From: Novosphingobium sp. ERN07
GTDB taxonomy: Bacteria > Pseudomonadota > Alphaproteobacteria > Sphingomonadales > Sphingomonadaceae
NCBI RefSeq assembly: GCF_012641335.1
Contig: NZ_JABAID010000005.1
Coordinates: 62,001 to 126,000 of the forward strand
DNA length: 64,000 nucleotides
Direction: 5' to 3'
Under the pieces are notes generated by a model, which was given only the letters and a program-made list of their open reading frames with translations, was not told the DNA's origin and did not search any database. The position numbers and the translations under genes are program-made. Positions 26,758 through 34,535 of the stretch are shown piece by piece (positions within the stretch are counted from its first letter, which is position 1; the number at the start of each line of letters is the position of its first letter).

Positions 26758-27218
26758 GCGGCTTTCGGTCCTTCAAGGGCGGTCGTTATGGTTTGAAAAG
26801 CTGCCACCCATTCGCGCGGCTGGCGGCGCGGGCGGCCATTGGGAGCGACGAAGGCGACACGCACCTTCGCCTCGCACAGAAGCGTGTCTTCCCTGAACGC
26901 ACGCTGCACGATCCGGCAGGTGGCGGGGGAAAGTTCAGCAACATGGCTGCGGATCAGCACGTCGTCATCCAGCTTGGCCGGTCGCAAATAGCGCAGGTCC
27001 ATTTCGCTGACCGCATAGGCCCCCTCGCCCGCTTCGTGTGCGGCGCGCTGGTCTATGCCCAACAGACGCAGCATGTCGGACCGGGCGCGTTCGAACCAGC
27101 GCAGATAATTGGCGTGATAGACCACGCCCGAAAGGTCCGTGTCCTCAAAATAGACGCGGACCGGATAAAGGTGCTGCGGGCCATCGAACAGGCCGGAAGG
27201 CGGTGCGGGGATTTGCAT
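26754..27218 (-). CDS. ybgC: Tol-Pal-associated acyl-CoA thioesterase
   Basis: 154 residues of the hotdog fold. The YbgC signature YFEDTDLSGVVYHANYLRWFERARSD carries the catalytic Asp. It hydrolyses short acyl-CoA or acyl-ACP thioesters and heads the Tol-Pal operon as in most proteobacteria. A possible promoter on the minus strand (TTGCCC, 18 bases, TAGAGT) lies between this start and the structured element at 27303-27570. Confidence 0.93.
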   Translation of the reverse strand: MQIPAPPSGLFDGPQHLYPVRVYFEDTDLSGVVYHANYLRWFERARSDMLRLLGIDQRAAHEAGEGAYAVSEMDLRYLRPAKLDDDVLIRSHVAELSPATCRIVQRAFREDTLLCEAKVRVAFVAPNGRPRRQPREWVAAFQTITTALEGPKAA

Positions 27219-27302
27219 TCGCGCAGGACTCTAGCCTTGCGACGAGTCGTTGGGCAAGGCTTGGTTAACCGCTTGCCCCCGTGACGGACCTTTTCAGCGC
27301 AC

Positions 27303-27570
27303 AAGGCCGTAAACTCGTGCATGGCACCATCGAGGCGTCAGAATGGCACACATATCGGGCCGAAAGGACCGCCGCAGGGGCTGGTTGCCCCTGCAAGGGC
27401 GTTTCGGTTCGAGATGGAAGCCATTCTGGCGTCCCTTCGGGATTTGACCAAAACGGCCATCTGCCGCGTCAGTCGGGCTTGAAATATCGACATATTCCTG
27501 TGCCCTCCTTCCTTGCACATGGCCGTTTTGCCTCAAACCTCGATGGTGCCATGCACGAGTTTACGGCCTT
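27303..27570. mobile_element. 268-bp structured element with perfect 33-bp terminal inverted repeats (MITE-like or structured RNA)
   Basis: The left arm (27303-27335) and right arm (27538-27570) are exact inverted complements over 33 bases. Nested inside are: 27336-27347 with 27420-27431 (one mismatch), 27360-27365 with 27402-27407, a perfect 8-bp hairpin with 5-base loop (27374-27394), a TCCC/GGGA hairpin (27432-27442), a perfect 12-bp pair (27449-27460 with 27519-27530), and an AATAT/ATATT hairpin (27483-27496). Almost the whole element can fold into a branched structure. No direct target duplication is obvious. The right arm supplies the last codons and stop of the HIT gene. It fills the gap between the HIT gene and ybgC; the rest of that gap (27219-27302) shows only the possible ybgC promoter. 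Confidence 0.7.
27338..27493 (-). CDS. Possible 51-aa peptide encoded inside the structured element
   Basis: On the minus strand an ATG at 27493 (beginning MSIFQARLTRQMAVLV) is preceded by a full AGGAGG about ten bases upstream and runs 51 codons to a TGA at 27338-27340. The peptide is basic and ends with a Gly/Pro/Cys-rich tail (SPCGGPFGPICVPF). I recognise no family. The good ribosome site is the only argument for expression; the frame may simply be open by chance in GC-rich DNA. Confidence 0.3.
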   Translation of the reverse strand: MSIFQARLTRQMAVLVKSRRDARMASISNRNALAGATSPCGGPFGPICVPF

Positions 27571-27938
27571 AGCATCGGGCCGAGCGGCTGCCCGGCAAAG
27601 AGATGTATGTGCAGATGCGGCACTTCCTGATGGCTGTGCGTGCCGGTGTTGGCGAGCAGGCGGTAGCCCGGCGCAACGAGGCCCAGATCGCGCGCCACCT
27701 TGCCCACGGCGCGGACAAAGCCTGCGATTTCAACGTCAGAAGCCTTGGCCGAAAAATCCTCCCAGCAAACATAGGCTCCCTTGGGGATAACCAGAACGTG
27801 CGTGGGCGCCTGCGGATTGATATCGTGAAAGGCCAACGCGAAATCGTCTTCATAGACCGTGCGGTTGGGAATTTCCCCGCGCAGGATCTTCGCGAAAATG
27901 TTCTGGTCGTCATAGGGAAGCGTTGCATCAACGGCCAT
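27561..27938 (-). CDS. HIT family (histidine triad) nucleotide-binding protein
   Basis: 125 residues of HinT type. The triad HLHIHLF lies near the C-terminus, preceded by the NTGTHSHQEVPHLH segment. HinT proteins hydrolyse adenosine phosphoramidates and aminoacyl-adenylates. The ATG at 27938 begins one base after the hisE stop and has GGAG upstream. The final three residues and the stop lie inside the right arm of the 33-bp inverted repeat, so the original C-terminus may have been replaced when that element arrived. Confidence 0.9.
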   Translation of the reverse strand: MAVDATLPYDDQNIFAKILRGEIPNRTVYEDDFALAFHDINPQAPTHVLVIPKGAYVCWEDFSAKASDVEIAGFVRAVGKVARDLGLVAPGYRLLANTGTHSHQEVPHLHIHLFAGQPLGPMLRP

Positions 27939-27939
27939 G

Positions 27940-28263
27940 TCACATGCTCCGGCTGGCTTTTTCGACGATGCCCGATGTGCCTTCACGCCGTTGCAGTTCG
28001 GCCAGAACATCGGCCAGCGGCACGCCCTTGGCAGACAGCAGCACCATCAGGTGAAAGATCAGGTCCGCCGCTTCGCCGACCAGTTCCTGCCGGTCCCCGG
28101 CGAGTGCGGCGATGACGGTTTCGGTGCCCTCTTCGCCCACTTTCTGCGCGATCTTGGCAATGCCCTTGGCATTCAGCTTCGCCACATAGCTGGCAGAAGG
28201 ATCGCCCGCGCGGCGCTCTTCAATCGTGGCTTCAAGCCGGGCGAGAATGTCACCGTGTTCCAT
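27940..28263 (-). CDS. hisE: Phosphoribosyl-ATP diphosphatase
   Basis: 107 residues, the stand-alone HisE form of the MazG-like all-alpha pyrophosphohydrolase. Signature residues are in KVGEEGTETVIAAL and GEAADLIFHLMVLL. It performs the second step of histidine synthesis. HisI is not in this window. It is separated from hisF by a terminator-bearing repeat and a small PEP-CTERM gene but keeps the same strand and order. Confidence 0.94.
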   Translation of the reverse strand: MEHGDILARLEATIEERRAGDPSASYVAKLNAKGIAKIAQKVGEEGTETVIAALAGDRQELVGEAADLIFHLMVLLSAKGVPLADVLAELQRREGTSGIVEKASRSM

Positions 28264-28335
28264 GCAACGCGCAATGGCGCGGATGGGGGGCGGTGGTCAA
28301 GTGGATGGTCGAGGGTGGGGAGTAGCAACCACCTT

Positions 28336-28433
28336 CGTCATTCCCGCGCAGGCGGGAATCCAGTCAAACAAAAAAGCCGTCGCAAAAGCGACGACCCTCT
28401 GGACGCTGGACTCCCGCCTGCGCGGGAATGACG
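28336..28433. repeat. Paired REP-like palindromes around a minus-strand terminator
   Basis: Two 28-base arms (28336-28363 and 28406-28433) are inverted copies with one mismatch; each is itself palindromic around TCCCGC-GCAG-GCGGGA. Between them is CGTCGC-AAAA-GCGACG (28378-28393), which on the minus strand is followed by a run of T's, a plausible terminator for the hisF-side transcript. The arm sequence is the common proteobacterial REP-like type. Confidence 0.75.
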
Positions 28434-28444
28434 ATGTGTAGGCT

Positions 28445-28609
28445 TTACCCCCGCCGCTTAGCGATCTGCCGCCCGACGATCAGGCCAACCAGCCCCATCG
28501 CAAACAGCGCGCCATCGGTCGGTTCGGGAATGGAAATGCCGCCCGACTGCGCCAGCGCAGGCGATGCCGACGCGATGGCGATAAGGAGGGAGGAAACCAG
28601 ACGTACCAC
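28445..28609 (-). CDS. PEP-CTERM sorting-signal microprotein (54 aa)
   Basis: From a GTG at 28609 to TAA at 28445-28447, 54 residues. The first 20 look like a signal peptide (LVSSLLIAIASASPALA), followed by a mere SGGISI spacer and then a PEP-CTERM signal: PEP motif, a hydrophobic helix (ALFAMGLVGLIVG) and a basic tail (RQIAKRRG). The protein is almost only signal plus sorting tail. PEP-CTERM tails are recognised by exosortases in exopolysaccharide-producing bacteria. The ribosome site is weak. It lies between hisF and hisE on the same strand. Confidence 0.7.
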   Translation of the reverse strand: MVRLVSSLLIAIASASPALAQSGGISIPEPTDGALFAMGLVGLIVGRQIAKRRG

Positions 28610-28643
28610 GGTGACAAGGCCTTGCGGTTGTTAAGACCTTTGC

Positions 28644-28722
28644 CCTGCCAGATGCGGCGATTCGGTAAAATCCCTTATATCATAAGGTTAATGCCCCAAT
28701 GTGGGACTCACGATCTGGCAGG
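28644..28722 (-). terminator. Nested inverted repeat at the 3' end of hisF
   Basis: CCTGCCAGAT (28644-28653) is a perfect inverted copy of ATCTGGCAGG (28713-28722), which includes the hisF stop. Inside it is CCTTAT-ATC-ATAAGG (28673-28687), followed on the minus strand by GATTTT. It could be a weak terminator or an mRNA end-stabiliser. Confidence 0.4.
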
Positions 28723-29469
28723 CAGCCCTGCCGCGCGCAACGCAGCGTGCGCCTCGGCAATCGAGTGTGTGCCGAAGTGGAAGATCGAAGCGGCCAGCAC
28801 GGCGCTCGCGTGCCCTTTGGTCACACCTTCCACCAGATGATCGAGCGAGCCGACGCCGCCGCTGGCGATGACCGGAACCGGCACCGCATCGGCAATTGCG
28901 CGGGTCAGTTCAAGGTCATAGCCCTTTTGCGTGCCGTCGCCGTCCATAGATGTGACCAGCAGTTCGCCCGCGCCCAACGTGGCAAGGTTCACCGCATGGG
29001 CCAGCGCATCAATGCCGGTAGCCTTGCGCCCGCCGTGGGTGAAAATCTCCCACTTTCCGTGAGCCACCCGCCGCGCGTCGACCGAGCCAACCACGCACTG
29101 CGCGCCGAACTTCTCGGCGATGTCGCGCACCAGTTCGGGCCGGGCGACGGCGGCGGAATTGACCGCCACCTTGTCGGCCCCTGCAAGCAGCAGCGCGCGA
29201 GCGTCTTCCACCGCCCGAACCCCGCCGCCAACGGTTAGCGGCATGAAGCAGACCTCGGCGGTGCGCGCGACGACATCGAGCAACGTGCCGCGCCCTTCGT
29301 GGCTGGCGGAGATATCAAGGAAGCACAGTTCGTCCGCACCGGCCTTGTCATAGGCGCGGGCCTGCTCTACCGGATCGCCCGCATCGCGCAGGTCGACAAA
29401 GTTCACGCCTTTGACCACGCGGCCATCGCGAACATCAAGGCAGGGGATGACGCGGACGCGAACGGTCAT
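28708..29469 (-). CDS. hisF: Imidazole glycerol phosphate synthase subunit HisF (cyclase)
   Basis: 253 residues, TIM barrel. The N-terminal catalytic Asp is in [18 protein letters not shown], and the phosphate-binding and second catalytic segments are [27 protein letters not shown] and [12 protein letters not shown]. With HisH it makes imidazole glycerol phosphate and AICAR. The ATG at 29469 starts one base after the hisA stop. Confidence 0.97.
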   Translation of the reverse strand: MTVRVRVIPCLDVRDGRVVKGVNFVDLRDAGDPVEQARAYDKAGADELCFLDISASHEGRGTLLDVVARTAEVCFMPLTVGGGVRAVEDARALLLAGADKVAVNSAAVARPELVRDIAEKFGAQCVVGSVDARRVAHGKWEIFTHGGRKATGIDALAHAVNLATLGAGELLVTSMDGDGTQKGYDLELTRAIADAVPVPVIASGGVGSLDHLVEGVTKGHASAVLAASIFHFGTHSIAEAHAALRAAGLPARS

Positions 29470-29470
29470 A

Positions 29471-30196
29471 TCAGGCCTCGGCCATCGCAATCGCGGCTTT
29501 GAGATCAAGCCGCCCTTCGAACAGCGCGCGCCCGGTAATCACGCCTTCGATCCCGTCATCCTCGTGAATCTTGAGCATCCGAATATCGTCGATGCCCTTC
29601 ACCCCGCCGCTGGCGATCACCGGAATCTCCACACGCCGCGCCAGTTCGACCGTGGCATCAAGGTTCACGCCTTTCAGCAGACCATCACGGCCAATGTCGG
29701 TGAAAAGCAGGCTGGCAACGCCCGCATCCTCGAACCGGCGTGCCAGATCGACGACTTCGACGTCCGACACATCGGCCCAGCCCTGCGTGGCCACCATGCC
29801 ATCGCGCGCGTCCACCGCCACGACGATGCCGCCGGGAAACTCCTTCGCCATGTCCTTCACGAACTGCGGGTCTTTCAGGGCTGCGGTGCCCATAACCACC
29901 CGCGAAACGCCAAGGTCGAACCAGCCCGAAACCGCCTCGCGCGTGCGGATGCCGCCGCCAAGCTGGACATGGCCGGGGAAGCTCTTGAGAATGCCTTCCA
30001 CCGCCTCGCGGTTCTCGGCACGGCCTGCGAACGAGCCGTCGAGATCGACGACATGAAGGTATTGCGAACCAGCCTCGGCAAACAGGCTCGCCTGATGGGC
30101 GGGATTGTCGCCATATACGGTAGCGCGATCCATATCGCCCTCAGCGAGGCGGACGACCTGGCCAGCTTTCAGGTCAATGGCGGGAAAGACGATCAT
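29471..30196 (-). CDS. hisA: 1-(5-phosphoribosyl)-5-[(5-phosphoribosylamino)methylideneamino]imidazole-4-carboxamide isomerase
   Basis: 241 residues, the TIM-barrel isomerase of histidine synthesis. The catalytic Asp pair is in [14 protein letters not shown] and [19 protein letters not shown] binds phosphate. Homologous to the adjacent hisF. The ATG at 30196 lies 22 bases after the glycosidase-like gene, so both are probably on one transcript. Confidence 0.96.
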   Translation of the reverse strand: MIVFPAIDLKAGQVVRLAEGDMDRATVYGDNPAHQASLFAEAGSQYLHVVDLDGSFAGRAENREAVEGILKSFPGHVQLGGGIRTREAVSGWFDLGVSRVVMGTAALKDPQFVKDMAKEFPGGIVVAVDARDGMVATQGWADVSDVEVVDLARRFEDAGVASLLFTDIGRDGLLKGVNLDATVELARRVEIPVIASGGVKGIDDIRMLKIHEDDGIEGVITGRALFEGRLDLKAAIAMAEA

Positions 30197-30218
30197 GGCC
30201 AGCGCGCCTAGCAGCGGA

Positions 30219-31373
30219 TCAGGCCGAACGGAAGACTTCCTTGGGCATATGCGTGATCCGGCAAGCAAGATCCGCCTCTCCCGATGCGACGATGAAGCGA
30301 TCATCAAGTTCGGCAATGCCGGTGGTGAACACCACATCGCGTAGATAGAGCAGATCTTCCAGCGGGCGAGTGAGTTCGGCGTTCGGCTCCAGAAGCGGGG
30401 TGTGGCTGCCTGCGATGACTTTCCACGGCTGGTCTGGATCGAGCAGCGACCAGTACGTTCGGTAGATTCCCACGATCTCCTTCGGCTCCACGCCGTGCCA
30501 CAGCGAGAGCCACCCCCGCTGCCCGTCCATTTCTGTCAAGATCGGCGGCGTACCCCCGCCCATGCGCGCGGTGGCGGCGGTGCCGGAATGGGGGCGGATG
30601 CCCGGCTGGATATCTGGCCGCCAGTGCAGCGCGTCGGGCGACCTGGCAAGGTTGATCGACGGCCCAGACCGCCATTCGCTGCCGGGCGGATAGGCAAAGT
30701 AAAGATCGCCCAGAGGCCGCGTCTGCGCCCAATGTTCGCCTTGAACAAGGCCTTCGAAAATCAGCATGTCCTTGTTCTGATGATCCAGCACCAACCCTTC
30801 GAACGTCCAGTCCAGCCCATCGCATGAGGAATAGAGCGTCGTCGAATGGCGCTCGGGGCTCACCGAACAGGTGGTCATCAGGTAGGCCCCCTCTCCCATG
30901 CGCGAGATGCGGGCATCCTCGATGCCGTAGGCCTGATAGGAACCCTGCGGCGCGATGATCTTGTCATAGTGCGTATCAACGAGTTCCAACCCATCGGGCG
31001 ACATTTCGACCGGGAGCAGCCACGATAGCGAGGTGAGCGCCATTACCTTCCACCCTCCGCCGCCATTGCTGCCTGATCCCAGCATGAACTTGCGCGGGTC
31101 CGATGTGTCGGCAAGCTCTAGCGGCCAACCATCCAGCACATATCCTCCATCATGCCAGCGGATCGCGTGGACCTTGCCCTCGCGGATCGGGTGCCGCAGC
31201 GCCTCGGCCACCCGCACCATCAGCAGCAAGTTGCCGTTCGGCAACACGGTCATCCCCGGATTGAAGGCGCCGAGCACATAGGTTTCCGCGCCGAAGTGCC
31301 CGCGCAAAGGCGAGCGTTCGAGGTCCACCATGAAAGGGGAGAATACCAGGCGATCAAACGGAAACTGGGTCAT
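30219..31373 (-). CDS. Glycoside hydrolase family 130-like protein
   Basis: 384 residues with the five-bladed propeller pattern of GH130 mannoside phosphorylases and mannosidases: FNPGMTVLPNGNLLLMVRVAE at the start, the YGIEDARISRMGEGAYLMTT segment with acidic residues, and later ARMGGGTPPILTEMDGQRGWLSLWHG. No signal peptide is seen, so it should be cytoplasmic. It would act on beta-mannosides or related glycans, by phosphorolysis or hydrolysis. It lies between hisH and hisA, with 67 and 22 bases of spacing, an unusual insertion into a biosynthetic operon. GAAGGAG precedes the ATG. Confidence 0.8.
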   Translation of the reverse strand: MTQFPFDRLVFSPFMVDLERSPLRGHFGAETYVLGAFNPGMTVLPNGNLLLMVRVAEALRHPIREGKVHAIRWHDGGYVLDGWPLELADTSDPRKFMLGSGSNGGGGWKVMALTSLSWLLPVEMSPDGLELVDTHYDKIIAPQGSYQAYGIEDARISRMGEGAYLMTTCSVSPERHSTTLYSSCDGLDWTFEGLVLDHQNKDMLIFEGLVQGEHWAQTRPLGDLYFAYPPGSEWRSGPSINLARSPDALHWRPDIQPGIRPHSGTAATARMGGGTPPILTEMDGQRGWLSLWHGVEPKEIVGIYRTYWSLLDPDQPWKVIAGSHTPLLEPNAELTRPLEDLLYLRDVVFTTGIAELDDRFIVASGEADLACRITHMPKEVFRSA

Positions 31374-31440
31374 GCGGGAAAAGGCTCCTTCTCAGGAAGG
31401 AAGGCCCCGCAAGGCTATCGGGTTCCCTCAGGCTACCCCG

Positions 31441-32070
31441 TCAGGGCTTCCATTCAAGGAAGCGCGACAGCAGCGAAAGCCCATAGGCCTGGCTCTTTTC
31501 CGGGTGGAACTGCACGCCAAGGATATTGTCGCGCGCAACTGCCGCCACGATGCCGCCGCCGTGATCGCTCATCGCTGCGATGTGCGCGCCTTCTTCCGGC
31601 ACAAAATGGTAGGAGTGGAGGAAATAGGCCTCGCCCGCTTCCAGCAGTTCCGCGCCGCCAGCATGGCGCATCGGGGCGACATCGTTCCAGCCCATATGCG
31701 GAACTTTGATGCTGGGGTCCGCAGGTTCGATCACGCGCACTTCGCCGCCGATCCAGCCAAGGCCCTGGGTCACGCCATGCTCCACGCCGCGATCGGCAAG
31801 TAATTGCATTCCCACGCAAATGCCAAGGAACGGCGCGCCGCCGACAAGGACGCGCTCCTCCATCGCCTCGACCAATCCTGAAACGCACCTAAGTGCACCT
31901 ACGCAGGCCTTGAAGGCACCAACGCCCGGCAGAACGATGCGATCCGCCGCCCGAACCACGTTTGGATCGGCAGTGACGACCACGCCCTGCGCGCCTGCCG
32001 CTTTCAGCGCATTTTCGACCGAGCGGAGATTGCCCGCGCCGTAATCTACGAGCGCGAGAGTCTCAGCCAC
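31441..32070 (-). CDS. hisH: Imidazole glycerol phosphate synthase subunit HisH (glutaminase)
   Basis: 209 residues from the GTG at 32070, whose first 8 bases overlap hisB. Class I glutamine amidotransferase with Cys in FLGICVGMQ and the His-Glu pair in GVQFHPEKS. It channels ammonia to HisF. Longer upstream in-frame sequence shows no similarity to the family. Notably hisF lies two genes away, separated by the glycosidase and hisA. Confidence 0.95.
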   Translation of the reverse strand: MAETLALVDYGAGNLRSVENALKAAGAQGVVVTADPNVVRAADRIVLPGVGAFKACVGALRCVSGLVEAMEERVLVGGAPFLGICVGMQLLADRGVEHGVTQGLGWIGGEVRVIEPADPSIKVPHMGWNDVAPMRHAGGAELLEAGEAYFLHSYHFVPEEGAHIAAMSDHGGGIVAAVARDNILGVQFHPEKSQAYGLSLLSRFLEWKP

Positions 32071-32656
32071 CGAGGATGCCCTTGGTCGAGGGAACCGCAT
32101 CAGCCTTGCGCGGATCAATGGCGATAGCCTGCCGCATGGCGCGGGCAAAACCTTTGTAGATGCCTTCGATGATGTGGTGGTTGTTCGACCCGTAGAGGCT
32201 TTCGATGTGCAGCGTGATCCCAGCGGCCTGCGAAATCGAGGCGAACCAGTGTTCGAACAGTTCAGTGTCCATCTCGCCCAAGCGGGGTTGCGTGAAAGCG
32301 GCCTTCCAAATCAGCACCGGGCGGCCCGAAATGTCGAGCGCGACGCGGCTCAGCGCTTCGTCCATCGGCGAATAGGTGTGGCCGTAGCGGGTTATGCCCT
32401 TCTTATCGCCCAGCGCCTGCGAAATCGCCTGTCCCAGCGCGATGGCGCTGTCTTCGGTCGTGTGGTGCTGATCGACGTGCAGATCGCCCTTCACGCGGCA
32501 TTCCACATCGATCAGCGAATGGCGGCTGAACTGTTCGATCATGTGATCGAGGAAGCCGATACCGGTTTCCACCTTGTAGGTGCCGGTGCCATCAAGGTTC
32601 ACCGACACGGCAATGTCGGTTTCCTCGGTCTTTCGCGTGATCGATCCGGTGCGCAT
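32063..32656 (-). CDS. hisB: Imidazoleglycerol-phosphate dehydratase
   Basis: 197 residues, the monofunctional IGPD. Mn-binding motifs [16 protein letters not shown] and [18 protein letters not shown] are complete; RHS and FDL-type core segments are present. First gene of the his operon, divergent from sspB with about 85 bases between starts, where its promoter should lie. The phosphatase step is supplied by the separate hisN at 62588-63367. Confidence 0.97.
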   Translation of the reverse strand: MRTGSITRKTEETDIAVSVNLDGTGTYKVETGIGFLDHMIEQFSRHSLIDVECRVKGDLHVDQHHTTEDSAIALGQAISQALGDKKGITRYGHTYSPMDEALSRVALDISGRPVLIWKAAFTQPRLGEMDTELFEHWFASISQAAGITLHIESLYGSNNHHIIEGIYKGFARAMRQAIAIDPRKADAVPSTKGILGG

Positions 32657-32741
32657 GGAAAGCGCCTATACGCCCCTCTTCTTGAGAATCAATCACTGTG
32701 CCTACTTGACCCGCGCGCGCCTCAAGGCCAGTTGTGGCGGC

Positions 32742-33239
32742 ATGACCGATGCACCTGACAGCCTGATCCCCTACGACGAAATCGTGCAGGAAGCGCTGCG
32801 CGCCGTGGTTGGCCGGGTCTTGGGCCAGGTCGTATCATCGGGCGGCGCACTGCCCGGCACGCACCATTTCTACATCACGTTCAAGACCGGCGCCCCCGGC
32901 GTGGATATTCCGCAGCGCCTGCGCGAACGTTTCCCTGACGAGATGACCATCGTCCTCCAGAACAAGTTCTGGGATCTGAAAGTGGATGACGACCATTTCA
33001 GCGTCGGCCTTTCATTCAACCAGATCCCGTCCACACTGGTGATTCCGTTCTCTGCCATCACCGCCTTCGTCGATCCAGCGGTAGATTTCGGCCTGCAATT
33101 TCAGGCGGTGGTCGATGACGAGGCCGAACCGGTCGAGCCGGCTGAAAACGATTCGCCGGAACAAGCCGACAAGGCCGCCGTTGAACGCAGCGATGACGGG
33201 TCGAATGTCGTCACCGTGGATTTCGGGAAAAAGAAGTAA
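32742..33239 (+). CDS. sspB: SspB family ClpXP adaptor (alpha-proteobacterial type)
   Basis: 165 residues. The N-terminal substrate-binding fold (YDEIVQEALRAVVGRVL..TFKTGAPGVDIPQRLRERFPDEMTIVLQNKFWDL) is that of SspB-alpha, followed by an acidic flexible linker and a short basic C-terminal tail (VVTVDFGKKK) that docks on ClpX. It delivers ssrA-tagged and other substrates to ClpXP; in Caulobacter this affects cell-cycle proteolysis. Followed after 34 bases by a small gene on the same strand. Confidence 0.93.
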   Translation: MTDAPDSLIPYDEIVQEALRAVVGRVLGQVVSSGGALPGTHHFYITFKTGAPGVDIPQRLRERFPDEMTIVLQNKFWDLKVDDDHFSVGLSFNQIPSTLVIPFSAITAFVDPAVDFGLQFQAVVDDEAEPVEPAENDSPEQADKAAVERSDDGSNVVTVDFGKKK

Positions 33240-33273
33240 GGGGCTTTTCGGCCCGTTGACAGAAGGTCTGGGC

Positions 33274-33666
33274 ATGACGAAAAGTGGCAAGAAGGTTATC
33301 GCGGTGGCACAGAAAGCCGCCAACAAGGTGCCTGCCCCTAGCCCCAACCCGATGACGAACCTGATTCTTGCCGACATCGCCCTGCGCGCCGGTGGCGCAC
33401 TTTTGCGGCGTGGGGTTGAAAAGGGCCTTGTTGGAACCGCGCTCGGAGCGAACAAGGCCGGAAAGATCATCAAAGGCCGCACAATGATGCAGACACTGGT
33501 CGGCACTGCGCTGGCCCGTGTGGCAACCCGTTCCGTTCCCGGCGCAATCGTGGTGGGCGGCGGGCTGGTGGCCAAATCGCTTTACGACCGCAAGCAAAAG
33601 CGCAAGGCCGAAGTGGTTGGCGCAGCCGCAGTCGAAGAACAGGCCGAACGCGGCAAGAAGGCTTGA
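33274..33666 (+). CDS. Hypothetical protein, small and basic
   Basis: 130 residues. Basic N-terminus, then two Ala/Gly-rich weakly hydrophobic segments (LILADIALRAGGALLRRG and VPGAIVVGGGLVAKSLY) and a Lys/Glu-rich tail. It resembles uncharacterised sphingomonad proteins of this size; I know no function. AAGG precedes the ATG at 33274. It lies between sspB and gmk on the same strand, so expression is likely. Confidence 0.7.
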   Translation: MTKSGKKVIAVAQKAANKVPAPSPNPMTNLILADIALRAGGALLRRGVEKGLVGTALGANKAGKIIKGRTMMQTLVGTALARVATRSVPGAIVVGGGLVAKSLYDRKQKRKAEVVGAAAVEEQAERGKKA

Positions 33667-33727
33667 ACGCCGCTGGACGGACCGATACGCACTTGACCCA
33701 CCGGGAACCGTTGCGCCACTAGCGGGC

Positions 33728-34393
33728 ATGGCACCTGTATCTTCACCCAGCGAATCCGAAGGCGACGATACCCTGCACCGGCGGGGCTTGATGCTGATCC
33801 TGTCCTCGCCATCGGGCGCGGGCAAGACGACCATCGCCAAGAAACTGCTGGCGCTGGATGCCGAAATCAAGGCTTCGGTTTCGGTCACCACCCGCCCGAT
33901 GCGCGAAGGCGAGGTTGACGGGAAGGACTACTGGTTCGTCGATCAGGCCGAGTTTGACCGCATGGTCGAAGCCAACGATTTCTACGAATGGGCCGTAGTC
34001 TTCGGCAATTGCTATGGCACGCCCAAGGGCCGCATTCGCGACCGGTTGAAAGCGGGCGGCGACGTGCTGTTCGACATCGACTGGCAGGGCACGCAACAGC
34101 TTTATCAAAAGGCACAGGCCGATGTGGTTCGCGTGTTCATCCTGCCGCCCAGTCTTGAAGAACTGCACCGCCGCCTGACCGGGCGCGGCACCGACAGCCC
34201 CGAAGTGATCGCCGCACGCATGTCGCGCGCGCAGGCCGAAATCAGCCATTGGGACGGCTACGATTACGTGGTCATCAACGACGAGGTTGAGGGCTGCTAT
34301 GAAAAGGTCCGCGAAATTCTGGCGGCAGAGCGTATGAAGCGCACCCGGCAGACCGGGCTGATCGATTTCGTGCGCGGACTGATGCGAGGGTAA
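33728..34393 (+). CDS. gmk: Guanylate kinase
   Basis: 221 residues. P-loop SSPSGAGKTT near residue 30, the GMP-binding region SVSVTTRPMREGEVDGKDYWFV, and the lid YGTPKGRIRDRLKAGGDVLFDIDWQG. It converts GMP to GDP. The ATG at 33728 gives an N-terminal extension of about 20 residues compared with E. coli Gmk. A weak ribosome site precedes it. Confidence 0.95.
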   Translation: MAPVSSPSESEGDDTLHRRGLMLILSSPSGAGKTTIAKKLLALDAEIKASVSVTTRPMREGEVDGKDYWFVDQAEFDRMVEANDFYEWAVVFGNCYGTPKGRIRDRLKAGGDVLFDIDWQGTQQLYQKAQADVVRVFILPPSLEELHRRLTGRGTDSPEVIAARMSRAQAEISHWDGYDYVVINDEVEGCYEKVREILAAERMKRTRQTGLIDFVRGLMRG

Positions 34394-34535
34394 TCAAGGC
34401 AACCACCACCTCGCAAATCACTCTTCCACCTGCGACATTTCAGAGTGGCCGCATTTAGACACACCACCCTAGTTCTCCCCTGATCTTGCCGGAGCACGCC
34501 CGAGCGGCCCGCAAATTGCCTTGTGGAGAGGGTTT

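Noticed and set aside
27303..27570. CRISPR array or insertion sequence in the HIT-ybgC gap
   Set aside because: There are no regularly spaced direct repeats, and the 268 bp are too short for a transposase; only the inverted structure remains.
27281..27790. Open frame on the plus strand across the inverted-repeat element and the HIT gene
   Set aside because: Its second half is antisense to the well-supported HIT gene and its composition (Arg/Ala/Gly-rich) is that of an antisense shadow.
33274..33666. Classification as a toxin-antitoxin or membrane-pore protein
   Set aside because: The weakly hydrophobic Gly/Ala segments suggested it, but there is no partner gene and no family match, so it is left hypothetical.
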